This document shows positions 44,410-51,811 of a stretch of 51,983 bases of DNA, piece after piece; positions within the stretch are counted from its first letter, which is position 1, and each line of letters opens with the position of its first letter. The notes beneath the pieces were generated by a model. The model was not told where the DNA came from. It saw nothing but the letters and a program-made list of their open reading frames with translations, and searched no databases. The translations under genes were made by a program, and so were the position numbers. The DNA comes from Streptomyces sp. TRM49041 (lineage in GTDB: Bacteria > Actinomycetota > Actinomycetes > Streptomycetales > Streptomycetaceae), in the NCBI RefSeq assembly GCF_008271805.1, contig NZ_VSRY01000074.1:1-51983 (forward strand), in the 5' to 3' direction.

Positions 44410-45093
44410 GTGACCGACACCGCCATGCTGCCCGAGTCCTGGCGCGGCGTCCTCGGAGACGAGCTGCAGAAGCCGTACTTCAAGCTGCTCACCGAGTTCG
44501 TCGAGGAGGAGCGGGCCAAGGGGCCGGTCTACCCGCCGCAGGACGAGGTGTTCGCCGCACTCGACGCCACTCCGTACGACAAGGTCAAGGTGCTCGTCCT
44601 GGGCCAGGACCCGTACCACGGAGAGGGCCAGGGGCACGGCCTGTGCTTCTCCGTGCGGCCGGGCGTCAAGACCCCGCCGTCCCTGCGGAACATCTACAAG
44701 GAGATGCGGGAGGAGCTCGGCCACCCGGTCCCCGACAACGGCTATCTGATGCCGTGGGCCCAGCAGGGCGTCCTGTTGCTCAACGCGGTGCTGACCGTCC
44801 GGGCCGGCGAGGCGAACTCCCACAAGGGCAAGGGCTGGGAGAAGTTCACCGACGCCGTCATCCGTGCCGTGGCCTCCCGCCCCGACCCGGCCGTGTTCGT
44901 CCTGTGGGGCAACTACGCGCAGAAGAAGCTGCCGCTCATCGACGAGACCCGGCACGTCGTGGTCAAGGGCGCGCATCCGTCGCCCCTCTCCGCCAAGAAG
45001 TTCTTCGGCTCCAGGCCGTTCACACAGATCAACAAGGCGATCGCCGATCAGGGCCACGAGCCCGTGGACTGGTGCATCCCGAACCTCGGCTGA
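44410..45093 (+). CDS. ung: Uracil-DNA glycosylase
   Basis: 227 residues, full length family 1 UDG. Water-activating loop GQDPYHG (about 64-70), uracil-binding phenylalanine in GLCFSVRPGV, and the HPSPLS loop with catalytic His (about 190-195). It removes uracil from DNA as the first step of base-excision repair. GTG start with GGAGG 7 bases upstream. Followed after 35 bases by the signal-peptidase-like gene. Confidence 0.95.
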   Translation: MTDTAMLPESWRGVLGDELQKPYFKLLTEFVEEERAKGPVYPPQDEVFAALDATPYDKVKVLVLGQDPYHGEGQGHGLCFSVRPGVKTPPSLRNIYKEMREELGHPVPDNGYLMPWAQQGVLLLNAVLTVRAGEANSHKGKGWEKFTDAVIRAVASRPDPAVFVLWGNYAQKKLPLIDETRHVVVKGAHPSPLSAKKFFGSRPFTQINKAIADQGHEPVDWCIPNLG

Positions 45094-45128
45094 GGAGCGG
45101 GCAGAGAAGGGTGAGGGGAGGAAGCGCG

Positions 45129-45545
45129 ATGAGACCGGGACGCGGGCTGCGGACCACCGGCTGGATCCTGCTGCCGCTGGGACTCCTGGTGCTGATGGGT
45201 TCCGTGCTGCTCCTGCGCACCGGCTACACGGTGGTGACCCTGCCGGGCGGCGCCATGGAGCCGACGTACGGGCGCGGGGAGCCCCTCGTCCTCGAGAACG
45301 TCGAACCCTCGCAGGTCCGCCCCGGCGACGTCGTCCAGTTCGGGATATCCGAGCGGTGGGAGGGCGCTCCGGTGCTCCAGCGTGTCATCGCGGTCGGCGG
45401 TGACCACGTCGTCTGCTGCGACGGCGGAAAACCCGCGCTGAACGGACGCCCGTCGGCCGAGCCGTACGTCATGGACGAATCCGGCGAGACCACCGCCGCA
45501 GTCGCCGGGCCGTTCGATGTGACGGTGCCCGAGGGGCGGCCGTAG
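45129..45545 (+). pseudogene. Signal peptidase I-like gene, degenerate
   Basis: 138 codons. Membrane anchor at about residues 10-32, then an S26 domain in which both catalytic residues are changed: the serine box GxSMEPT reads GGAMEPT (Ala for Ser), and the lysine box KRVIGVGGD reads QRVIAVGGD (Gln for Lys). The protein stops at VPEGRP, where relatives continue into the conserved GDxRxxSxDSR box. It is therefore catalytically dead and truncated, either a pseudogene or a non-enzymatic leftover. ATG 45129 is the likely start. A strong hairpin follows the stop. Confidence 0.75.
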
Positions 45546-45551
45546 GCGCCG

Positions 45552-45592
45552 CCACCGCCGGTGGGCGCCCCTGCGGCGCTCACCGGCGGTGG
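45552..45592 (+). terminator. Terminator
   Basis: 12-bp perfect stem CCACCGCCGGTG (45552-45563) with CACCGGCGGTGG (45581-45592) starting 7 bases after the stop of the signal-peptidase-like frame. The remaining bases to 45789 hold no gene I can support. Confidence 0.75.
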
Positions 45593-45789
45593 CCGCCGGC
45601 TCGCCGGATCACTCCTGGCGGCGACGCACGCCTGCCGCACCAGGCCCCTGACGGCCGGGGCGCCGCGGGGGCCGCTGCGGACCGATGAGACGCCGGCGGT
45701 CCGGCGTGCCGCGGGAGAAGTAGAGCCCGAAGGTGTCGAATCCGGTGCCGGTCGGTGGAACGGCGGCCCCTGAAGGGCGTCCGCTGGGT

Positions 45790-46653
45790 ATGCGACGTTC
45801 TATGTCGAGGTTCCACCGGATGCACAGGTCCTTCCGCGGCTCGGCCGCCGGGCGCGGCTGGCGACGTGGCAAGGACATGGAGCTGATGCACCGGGCGATG
45901 GGCTTCGCCGCACTCGGGCTGCTCACCCTCGTCCCGCTGCTCATCGTGGTCGCGGCGGCCGATCCCGCGGACAGCCGGGGTTTCGCGCAGTGGCTCGCCG
46001 AGGGCCTCGGGTTGTCGGATGCCTCGCGCGACGAGGTCGAGCAGCTCTTCGTGCAGCCCGGCACGGCGCTGGAGTCCACCACCGGGTTCGGTCTCGCGGC
46101 GCTCGCCGCGTTCGGCCTGACGTTCGGCGGTGTCGTCCAGACCGGCTACGAGAAGGTGTGGGAGGTGACCCCGGCCCGCTGGCACACCATGTGGCGGCAT
46201 CTCGTCTGGCTCGCGGTCCTCGTCGGCTACCTGCTGTTCTCGTCGTTCGTGGCGGCGGACCCCGTCGACGCGGGCGAGCTGACGTGGCGGGCCACGGTGG
46301 CCATGGCGAGCGCGTTTTTGTTCTTCTGGTGGTCGCAGCGGCTGCTGCTGGGCGGGCGGGTGCCGTGGAGTGCGCTGCTGCCCGGGGCGCTGGTCACGGT
46401 GATCGGGCTCGCCGGGCTGTGGGTCTTCTCGCACTGGGTGTTCTCGCCTCTCATCGCGTCCAACGCGGTGGCGTACGGGCCGGTCGGTACGGTGCTCGTC
46501 ATCCAGTCCTGGCTGGTCGGGGTGGGGTTCGTCGTGTTCGGCGGCGCGCTCGTCGGGCGGCTGCTGTACGAGGAACGCTGGCTGCTCGGCCGCATGGCGC
46601 GGCAGGCGGTGCGGGGCGTCGTCACGCGACGGCGCCGCTCCTCGACGGAGTGA
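45790..46653 (+). CDS. YihY/BrkB-family membrane protein
   Basis: 287 residues from ATG 45790; GTG 45733 is in frame, but the codons between lack GC3 bias. About six membrane segments (MGFAALGLLTLVPLLIVVAA, FGLAALAAFGLTFGGVVQTG, HLVWLAVLVGYLLFSSFVAA, ATVAMASAFLFFWWSQRLLL, LVTVIGLAGLWVFSHWVFSP, SWLVGVGFVVFGGALVGRLL). The YihY/BrkB family is of uncertain function; earlier names (RNase BN, serum resistance) came from misassignments. No ribosome site of quality is seen. Confidence 0.8.
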   Translation: MRRSMSRFHRMHRSFRGSAAGRGWRRGKDMELMHRAMGFAALGLLTLVPLLIVVAAADPADSRGFAQWLAEGLGLSDASRDEVEQLFVQPGTALESTTGFGLAALAAFGLTFGGVVQTGYEKVWEVTPARWHTMWRHLVWLAVLVGYLLFSSFVAADPVDAGELTWRATVAMASAFLFFWWSQRLLLGGRVPWSALLPGALVTVIGLAGLWVFSHWVFSPLIASNAVAYGPVGTVLVIQSWLVGVGFVVFGGALVGRLLYEERWLLGRMARQAVRGVVTRRRRSSTE

Positions 46654-46735
46654 GGATCGGCGCCCGTTCCGGTGTCCCGCCGTGGATCGGGCCGGGCGGC
46701 GGTTAGCGTCGGACCACCACGGAAGAGGAGGCGAC

Positions 46736-47212
46736 ATGGCGGAGCAGTGGCGGGGCGCGTCCGACGACCCGGTCATGACCAGCATCGGCCAGGCGACGAT
46801 GCTGCTGCACGGTGGAGACCGCGAGGAGGCCCGCAACCGCCTCCAGGCCCTGTGGGCGGGGATCGGCGCGGACGGCGACCCGCTGCACCGCTGTACCCTC
46901 GCCCACTACATGGCCGACGCCCAGGACGACCCGGACGACGAGCTCGCCTGGGACCTGCGTGCCTTGACGGCCGCCGAGGAGCTCGGAGAGGAGCGGCTCG
47001 CCCGCCACGACTCGGCCGTCGCCCTCCGCGCCCTGTACCCGTCGCTTCATCTCAACCTCGCCGCCGACTACGTGAAGCTGCGGCGGCCGGACGACGCCCG
47101 GGTCCATCTCGACCGCGCCCGCACCGCCTCCGACGCCCTCGCCGACGACGGCTACGGCACGGGCGTACGGGCGGCCATCGACCGCCTGGACCGGCGCCTG
47201 CACGACGGGTGA
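46736..47212 (+). CDS. TPR-like protein, hypothetical
   Basis: 158 residues. Helical, with degenerate tetratricopeptide features (TMLLHGGDREEARNRLQALW, CTLAHYMADAQDDPDDELAW, LHLNLAADYVKLRRPDDARV). Similar proteins annotated as tetratricopeptide proteins occur in Streptomyces; role unknown. ATG 46736 with AGAGGAGG 4-5 bases upstream. The stop codon lies inside the first unit of a 15-bp tandem repeat. Confidence 0.8.
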   Translation: MAEQWRGASDDPVMTSIGQATMLLHGGDREEARNRLQALWAGIGADGDPLHRCTLAHYMADAQDDPDDELAWDLRALTAAEELGEERLARHDSAVALRALYPSLHLNLAADYVKLRRPDDARVHLDRARTASDALADDGYGTGVRAAIDRLDRRLHDG

Positions 47213-47265
47213 ACCACCGTCGGGTGAACCACCGTCGGGTGGCCCACCGCGGGGTGAATCTCCGT
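47206..47265. repeat. 15-bp tandem repeat between convergent genes
   Basis: Four units: two exact copies of CGGGTGAACCACCGT, then two diverged copies (47236-47250 and 47251-47265). The stop of the TPR-like gene is in the first unit and the stop of the lipoprotein gene abuts the last. Confidence 0.85.
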
Positions 47266-47822
47266 CACCGCCGGGCCGCCTCCCGGCACATGCGGGACTC
47301 GTGTCCGCCGGGGCGCCACGCGCCGTACCGCTCGGCCATGCCGCATACGTCGGGCACCGCGACCGTCGTCGGTACGGGCACCGGCGCGGCCGGGCGTACC
47401 GGTGCCGCGGCAGGGGTGCCCGCCCGCGTTCTCGGCTTCGGCCCAGCCGTCGCACGGGGCCTGCCCGGTGGGGAGGGGCGGGACCGGTCCGTCCGGCGGG
47501 GTGGCGCCGCCTTCGGCCGCGCCGTCGGGCCGGTGCTCTCCAGCGCCTCGCGGCCCGGCGCCTGGCCGACCAGCGGCTCCGGTTCCCGCGCCGGATGCCC
47601 GGCCGCCGGGACGTGCACCGGGCCGGTGGGCTCAGGTGCCACCGACACACATCCGGACGCCGCCGTCACCGCCAGCGCCACCCCGACCAGCGTCAGGACC
47701 GCGGACACCCGTGCACGGCCGTCCCCACCGCCACCGCTGCCCCTTCCGCTCCCTCTGCCCCTTCCGCTCCCTCTGCCTCTTCCTCTCACCCGGTCACTCT
47801 GCGGGGCCCCCACCGCCCGCAC
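47265..47822 (-). CDS. Putative lipoprotein, unknown
   Basis: Up to 185 residues. A hydrophobic segment (RVSAVLTLVGVALAVTAASG) ends in Cys (about residue 58), a lipobox-like site, followed by a Pro/Ala/Arg-rich spacer and a short conserved-looking end with two cysteines (VPDVCGMAERYGAWRPGGHE, MCREAARR) seen in other Streptomyces exported proteins. The N-terminal 37 residues are a Gly/Arg/Ser low-complexity run encoded by an 18-bp purine-rich repeat (about 47740-47797); the true start may be inside or after it (GTG 47789 or 47708). Confidence 0.6.
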   Translation of the reverse strand: MRAVGAPQSDRVRGRGRGSGRGRGSGRGSGGGGDGRARVSAVLTLVGVALAVTAASGCVSVAPEPTGPVHVPAAGHPAREPEPLVGQAPGREALESTGPTARPKAAPPRRTDRSRPSPPGRPRATAGPKPRTRAGTPAAAPVRPAAPVPVPTTVAVPDVCGMAERYGAWRPGGHESRMCREAARR

Positions 47823-47837
47823 ACCCGCTACCCACGG

Positions 47838-48014
47838 TTACGGCACGCACGGGTGAGTCCCCGCAGAGGTGGACACCGGGTCAGTCGCCCGTCGCGCCGT
47901 CGATACTCCCGCGCACTTCACGGCGAGCGTCGCACGGTGGAAGTCCAGCCGGCCCTCCAGCATCTCGCGTTCGCCGGCCAGGCCATCGGGTTCGGTGCGC
48001 TCATCAGCAGTCAT
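47838..48014 (-). pseudogene. DUF664 (DinB-fold) gene, 5' fragment
   Basis: 58 codons from ATG 48014. The first 40 residues, MTADERTEPDGLAGEREMLE then GRLDFHRATLAVKCAG, match the start of actinobacterial DUF664 proteins (usually about 170 residues). After that the match stops abruptly and the frame ends at TGA 47838. Only the 5' end is left, a deletion relic in the gap 47823-48141. AAGGA lies 8 bases before the ATG. Confidence 0.65.
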
Positions 48015-48141
48015 GCCCGCATCCTTGCCCGCCGGGCTTCCAGCGCGCCGACGGTATTCGGGCGGCCGCACATGGGGACGGTACTCCGCCCCGCACGTAT
48101 GCTGCCCGGGTCGGGACGGCACCATATGAGAGGAGACGGCC

Positions 48142-49050
48142 GTGAAGGTGGGCTGCATCGGGCTCGGCGACATCGCGCAGAAGGCGTACCTTCCGGTCCT
48201 CACCACCCGGTCCGGTGTCGAACTGCACCTCCAGACCCGCACCCCCGCCACCCTGGCCAGGGTCGGCGACACACACCACATCCCGGAGGACCGCCGCCAC
48301 ACCGGCCTGGACACGCTGCTCGCCGCCGGGCTCGACGCGGCGTTCGTACACGCCCCGACGGACACGCACCCCGAGCTCGTCGGCCGGCTGCTGGAGGCGG
48401 GCGTCCCCACGTACGTCGACAAGCCACTCGCGTACGAACTGGACGAGTCGCGTCGCCTCGTCGACCTCGCCGAGCAGCGCGGAGTGTCCCTCGTGGTCGG
48501 CTTCAACCGCCGCTTCGCGCCCGCCTACGCGCAGTGCGAGGACCATCCGCGTGACCTGATCCTCATGCAGAAGAACCGCATCGGCCTCCCCGAGGACCCC
48601 CGCACCCTCGTCCTGGACGACTTCATCCACATCGTCGACACCCTGCGGTTCCTGCTGCCGGGGCCGGTCGAGCACACCGACGTACGCGCCCGCGTCCGCG
48701 ACGGGCTCATACACCACGTCGTGCTCCAGCTGTCCGGCGACGGCTTCACCGCCATCGGGATGATGAACCGGATGAACGGCTCCACCGAGGAGACCCTGGA
48801 GGTCTCCGGCCAGGACACCAAGCGCCAGGTCGTCAACCTCGCCGAGGTCGTCGACCACAAGGGGCAGCCGACCGTGCGGCGGCGCGGCGACTGGGTGCCG
48901 GTCGCCCGGCAGCGCGGCATCGAACAGATCGTCCTGGCGTTCCTGGACGCCGTCCGGGCCGGGAAGCTGCTCAGTGCCCGCGACGCCCTGTTGACCCACG
49001 AACTGTGCGAGCGGGTCGTACGGGACTCCCTGGAGCAGGCCGCCTCCTGA
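48142..49050 (+). CDS. Gfo/Idh/MocA-family oxidoreductase
   Basis: 302 residues. NAD(P)-binding Rossmann start GCIGLGDIAQKAYLPVL, the family motif EKP as YVDKPLA (about residue 93), and the dehydrogenase-type C-terminal alpha/beta domain (DDFIHIVDTLRFLLPGP; H of this stretch is the usual catalytic position). Acts on a sugar or sugar-like alcohol; the substrate is unknown. GTG start with AGAGGAGA 9 bases upstream. The last 80 bases overlap the convergent lnt gene. Confidence 0.87.
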   Translation: MKVGCIGLGDIAQKAYLPVLTTRSGVELHLQTRTPATLARVGDTHHIPEDRRHTGLDTLLAAGLDAAFVHAPTDTHPELVGRLLEAGVPTYVDKPLAYELDESRRLVDLAEQRGVSLVVGFNRRFAPAYAQCEDHPRDLILMQKNRIGLPEDPRTLVLDDFIHIVDTLRFLLPGPVEHTDVRARVRDGLIHHVVLQLSGDGFTAIGMMNRMNGSTEETLEVSGQDTKRQVVNLAEVVDHKGQPTVRRRGDWVPVARQRGIEQIVLAFLDAVRAGKLLSARDALLTHELCERVVRDSLEQAAS

Positions 49051-50575
49051 CCGCGCGGAACCCGGCCGTCACCGCGACCCCCGCCAGCACGGCCGACGCC
49101 GCCCACAAGGGCCAGTCCCCGACCTGTACATAGGGCGTCGACGCGGTCGTCAGCGGTACGTCGTACACGGCTGCCGCGCTCCGGTCCGTACCGAGCGGGG
49201 TGCCGATCCGCGCGCCGTCCGGCCCGTACACGGCGCTCTCGCCGGTGAGCGTCGCGTGGACCATCGGCCGACCCGTCTCGGCGGACCGCAGCGCCGCAAG
49301 GGAGGCGTGCTGCTCGGGTGCCCAGCTGTCCTGGAAGGTCGACGTCGACGACTGGGCGATCAGCAGCTCGGCCCCGTCGCGCACCAGCCGGCGGCTCATG
49401 TCCGGGAACGCCGTCTCGAAGCACACCAGCGGGCCCAGCCGCAGGTCCCGGCCGCCGCCCGTCCCGGCCGTCATCACGACCTGCTCGGCGCCCCGGCGCC
49501 GGTCCTCGTCGGCCGCCTGCCCCACCGCCGTCACCCAGCCCAGCACCGACCGAGCCGGGATGTACTCGCCGAACGGCACCAGGCGCATCTTGTCGTACCG
49601 GTCCCCGGTCAGGCCGTCCGGGCCGACGAGGACACTGCTCTTGTAGATACCGGGCTTGTCCGAGCGCCGGGCGTCGACGTTCACCAGAAGCTCCGCGCCG
49701 ACGTCCGCGGAGAGCGCCGCCAGCCGCTCGGACAGGTCCGGTCGGGCCGTCAGATCGGCGCCCACGCTGCTCTCGCCCCACACCACCAGGTCCACGCCCC
49801 GCCCGGCCAGCGGACGCGTCAGCTCCTCGCCCCGCGCGAACCGCTGCTCGGCACCGCTGATCACACCCGGCTGGACGACCGCCACCCGCACCCGCCCCAC
49901 CGGCTCAGGCGGTGTCACCCATGCCCACACGGAACCCACGGCGACCGCGCACACCACCAGCGCGCCCACCGCCGCCGTACGCACAGGGGGAACCGCCACC
50001 AGCAGTGCCACCGCAGTGTTGACCGCCACCACCAGCAACGTCACCAGCCACACCCCGCCCAGCGCCGCCATCCGCAGCGCGGGCGTGACCTGCCACTGGC
50101 TCGCCCCCAGCAACCCCCACGGCCCGCCGAGGTTCTCCCAGGACCTGACCACCTCGACCATCAGCCAGGCCGACGGCACCACCAGGCACGCCGTCACCGC
50201 CCGCCCCCGCGACATCCCCGCCGTGCCGCCGCCGAGCGCCCACCGCACCAGCCACCCCCACGGCGCCCACAGCAGCCCCAGCAGTCCTGCCAGGAGCAGG
50301 ATGAACACATGGAGGTTCGGCATCAGCCAGTGGTGCACGGCGAGCATGAAGCCCAGCCCGCCCAGCCACCCGTCCAGCGCCGCCCGCCGACCGCTCGGCG
50401 CCGTACGGATCAGCAGCAGCCAGGGCACCAGCGCGACATACGCCAGCCACCACAGGGAGGGCTCCGGAAACGCCAGCGCGGGCAGGGCACCGGCGACGAC
50501 GGCGGCCGCGCCGCGCCCCCAGCGCGACGCCGACAGCCACTCGGCGACCTCACCGCGCCCGGCCCGCAACCGCAT
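48971..50575 (-). CDS. lnt: Apolipoprotein N-acyltransferase
   Basis: 534 residues. N-terminal membrane domain with about six to seven segments (residues 20-225) and a nitrilase-like catalytic domain outside the membrane, with Glu in WGESSVGAD, Lys in YDKMRLVPFGEY, Cys in VCFETAFPD, and one last membrane segment near residue 500. It adds the third acyl chain to lipoproteins; several lipoprotein genes are in this window. ATG 50575 with GAGGAGG 6 bases upstream. It overlaps the Gfo/Idh gene by 80 bases. Confidence 0.92.
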   Translation of the reverse strand: MRLRAGRGEVAEWLSASRWGRGAAAVVAGALPALAFPEPSLWWLAYVALVPWLLLIRTAPSGRRAALDGWLGGLGFMLAVHHWLMPNLHVFILLLAGLLGLLWAPWGWLVRWALGGGTAGMSRGRAVTACLVVPSAWLMVEVVRSWENLGGPWGLLGASQWQVTPALRMAALGGVWLVTLLVVAVNTAVALLVAVPPVRTAAVGALVVCAVAVGSVWAWVTPPEPVGRVRVAVVQPGVISGAEQRFARGEELTRPLAGRGVDLVVWGESSVGADLTARPDLSERLAALSADVGAELLVNVDARRSDKPGIYKSSVLVGPDGLTGDRYDKMRLVPFGEYIPARSVLGWVTAVGQAADEDRRRGAEQVVMTAGTGGGRDLRLGPLVCFETAFPDMSRRLVRDGAELLIAQSSTSTFQDSWAPEQHASLAALRSAETGRPMVHATLTGESAVYGPDGARIGTPLGTDRSAAAVYDVPLTTASTPYVQVGDWPLWAASAVLAGVAVTAGFRAVRRRPAPGSPVRPARTVRGSTGRRGH

Positions 50576-50595
50576 CCGCGCCTCCTCGCCCAGGA

Positions 50596-50627
50596 GTGTG
50601 GGCCTCCAGTGTGGGCCTCCAGTGTGG
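50596..50627. repeat. 13-bp tandem repeat
   Basis: GTGTGGGCCTCCA twice and then a partial third copy, in the 61-base gap between lnt and the upstream SnoaL-like gene. Confidence 0.8.
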
Positions 50628-50636
50628 CTGAGGAGG

Positions 50637-51107
50637 TCACTCGGCGGACAGTGTGCCCAGGGTTCGGCGCCATTTCTCGTGTACGACCAAGGAGCGCAGC
50701 CGCCAGCCGTCCTCGGTGCGTCGCAGGGCGAAGCTGTACCGGCCGCCCGATACGAAGTCGTCCAGCTCGCTGTCGCCCGGCTCCGGGTGCATCGGGTTCA
50801 GGTAGTCGGCGAGGACGTCGGCATTGTCGCCGGGGTAGCCGCCCAGGTCCTCGATCCGGACCCGGCGGTTGACGATCAGATGCTGGCGCACCGGGAACCG
50901 GCTCACCGTCGCGGCCAGCCAGTCCGCCACGTCGGCGGCCGGGCCCGCGATCCCGCCGGCGCTCCGGTAGTCGGCGCGCCCGTCCTCGGTGAACAGCCGC
51001 CGGTACGCGCCCCAGTCGGCGTCGTCGACGGCCACGGCGTACCCGGTGATCAACTCGTCGATGGCCAGCCGGTCCATCACTGTGGCGAGGTCCACGCGCT
51101 GCGTCAT
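50637..51107 (-). CDS. SnoaL/NTF2-like protein
   Basis: 156 residues. NTF2-like cone fold (AIDELITGYAVAVDDADWGA, YRRLFTEDGRADYRSAGGIA, RQHLIVNRRVRI, GRYSFALRRTEDGWRLRSLV). Members include small isomerases, dehydratases and ligand-binding proteins; the Tyr and Asp pair near the start is a common active-site arrangement. The gene lies upstream of lnt in the same direction, but function is unrelated as far as can be seen. No strong ribosome site before ATG 51107. Confidence 0.82.
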   Translation of the reverse strand: MTQRVDLATVMDRLAIDELITGYAVAVDDADWGAYRRLFTEDGRADYRSAGGIAGPAADVADWLAATVSRFPVRQHLIVNRRVRIEDLGGYPGDNADVLADYLNPMHPEPGDSELDDFVSGGRYSFALRRTEDGWRLRSLVVHEKWRRTLGTLSAE

Positions 51108-51165
51108 CGCAACAGTGTCCGTGAGCCCCGCGCGACGCGCCAGGGCAAGGGAGATCCCGTGCGTG

Positions 51166-51381
51166 TCAGGCCGCCTCCCACTGGTGCGCGCGGCCGCCCC
51201 GCCACTCGACGAGATGCGGGTCGTCCAGGTCGATGTCGGCCTCGTCGAGGCCGGCGCGCCGCAGGAACTCGACGAGGTCCGCGTCGTTGTGGGCCAGACC
51301 GACGATCTGCCCGCGCACGGTGACGCGACGTCCGCCGCCGGCGGTCGGACGGTGGACGACGATGGGTGCCTTCCAGGCCAT
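51166..51381 (-). CDS. Conserved small hypothetical protein
   Basis: 71 residues (MAWKAPIVVHRPTAGGGRRV, VRGQIVGLAHNDADLVEFLR, LDEADIDLDDPHLVEWRGGR). Similar small proteins are common in Streptomyces without assigned role. It may be a partner or surface adaptor, but nothing in the sequence shows this. It precedes the SnoaL-like gene in the same direction with a 58-base gap. Confidence 0.7.
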   Translation of the reverse strand: MAWKAPIVVHRPTAGGGRRVTVRGQIVGLAHNDADLVEFLRRAGLDEADIDLDDPHLVEWRGGRAHQWEAA

Positions 51382-51676
51382 ACCCCAAGGGTGCGCCGAG
51401 CCGCGCTTGATCGCAGCCGGTCACAGGCCGCCGGTCGCCGCTCACGGGTGGCCGGTCGTGGTGGTGCGTGGCGGGGCGCCCTTCGTGCGTTTCACACGGG
51501 GTGTGAAACGAACACGTGCATATATGCGTTGCGTGCCCTCCCGAGGGCACATGGCGTACGGCATCCTCATAGGTGTCGGATCCGGGCCGAAGAACCCCCG
51601 GACCATGGGCCGCCGGTCACCCCCCCTGCCGGCGGCCCGTCCGTCCTCTCGGGGCGTGTGCGCTCAGCCGCTTCCC
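51382..51676. other. Intergenic region with two hairpins and an AT patch
   Basis: No gene seen. CGTTTCACAC (51488-51497) and GTGTGAAACG (51501-51510) form a perfect 10-bp stem with a 3-base loop. Then comes the palindrome GCATATATGC (51518-51527), and then GTGCCCT / AGGGCAC (51533-51550) as a second hairpin. The AT patch could be the promoter of the small gene at 51166-51381. Confidence 0.55.
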
Positions 51677-51811
51677 TCAGTGCGTCGGCTGTCCGGCGTC
51701 CGGAGCGAGGACGCCCAGCCAGATCAGCGCGAAGAGCAGGAGCCCGAGCGCTATCCGGTAGATCACGAACGGCATGAAGCTCTTCGTCGTGATGAACTTC
51801 ATGAACCAGTT
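51677..51811 (-). pseudogene. uppP: Undecaprenyl-diphosphatase, 3' end only
   Basis: The minus strand codes WFMKFITTKSFMPFVIYRI then ALGLLLFALIWLGVLAP and a short tail, the last membrane segment of undecaprenyl-diphosphatase (UppP/BacA), which recycles the lipid carrier of cell-wall synthesis. The upstream 230 or so residues are absent: the match stops at about 51811 and unrelated lower-GC sequence follows. The gene was cut by insertion, deletion or rearrangement (or the sequence is joined wrongly here). Confidence 0.7.
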
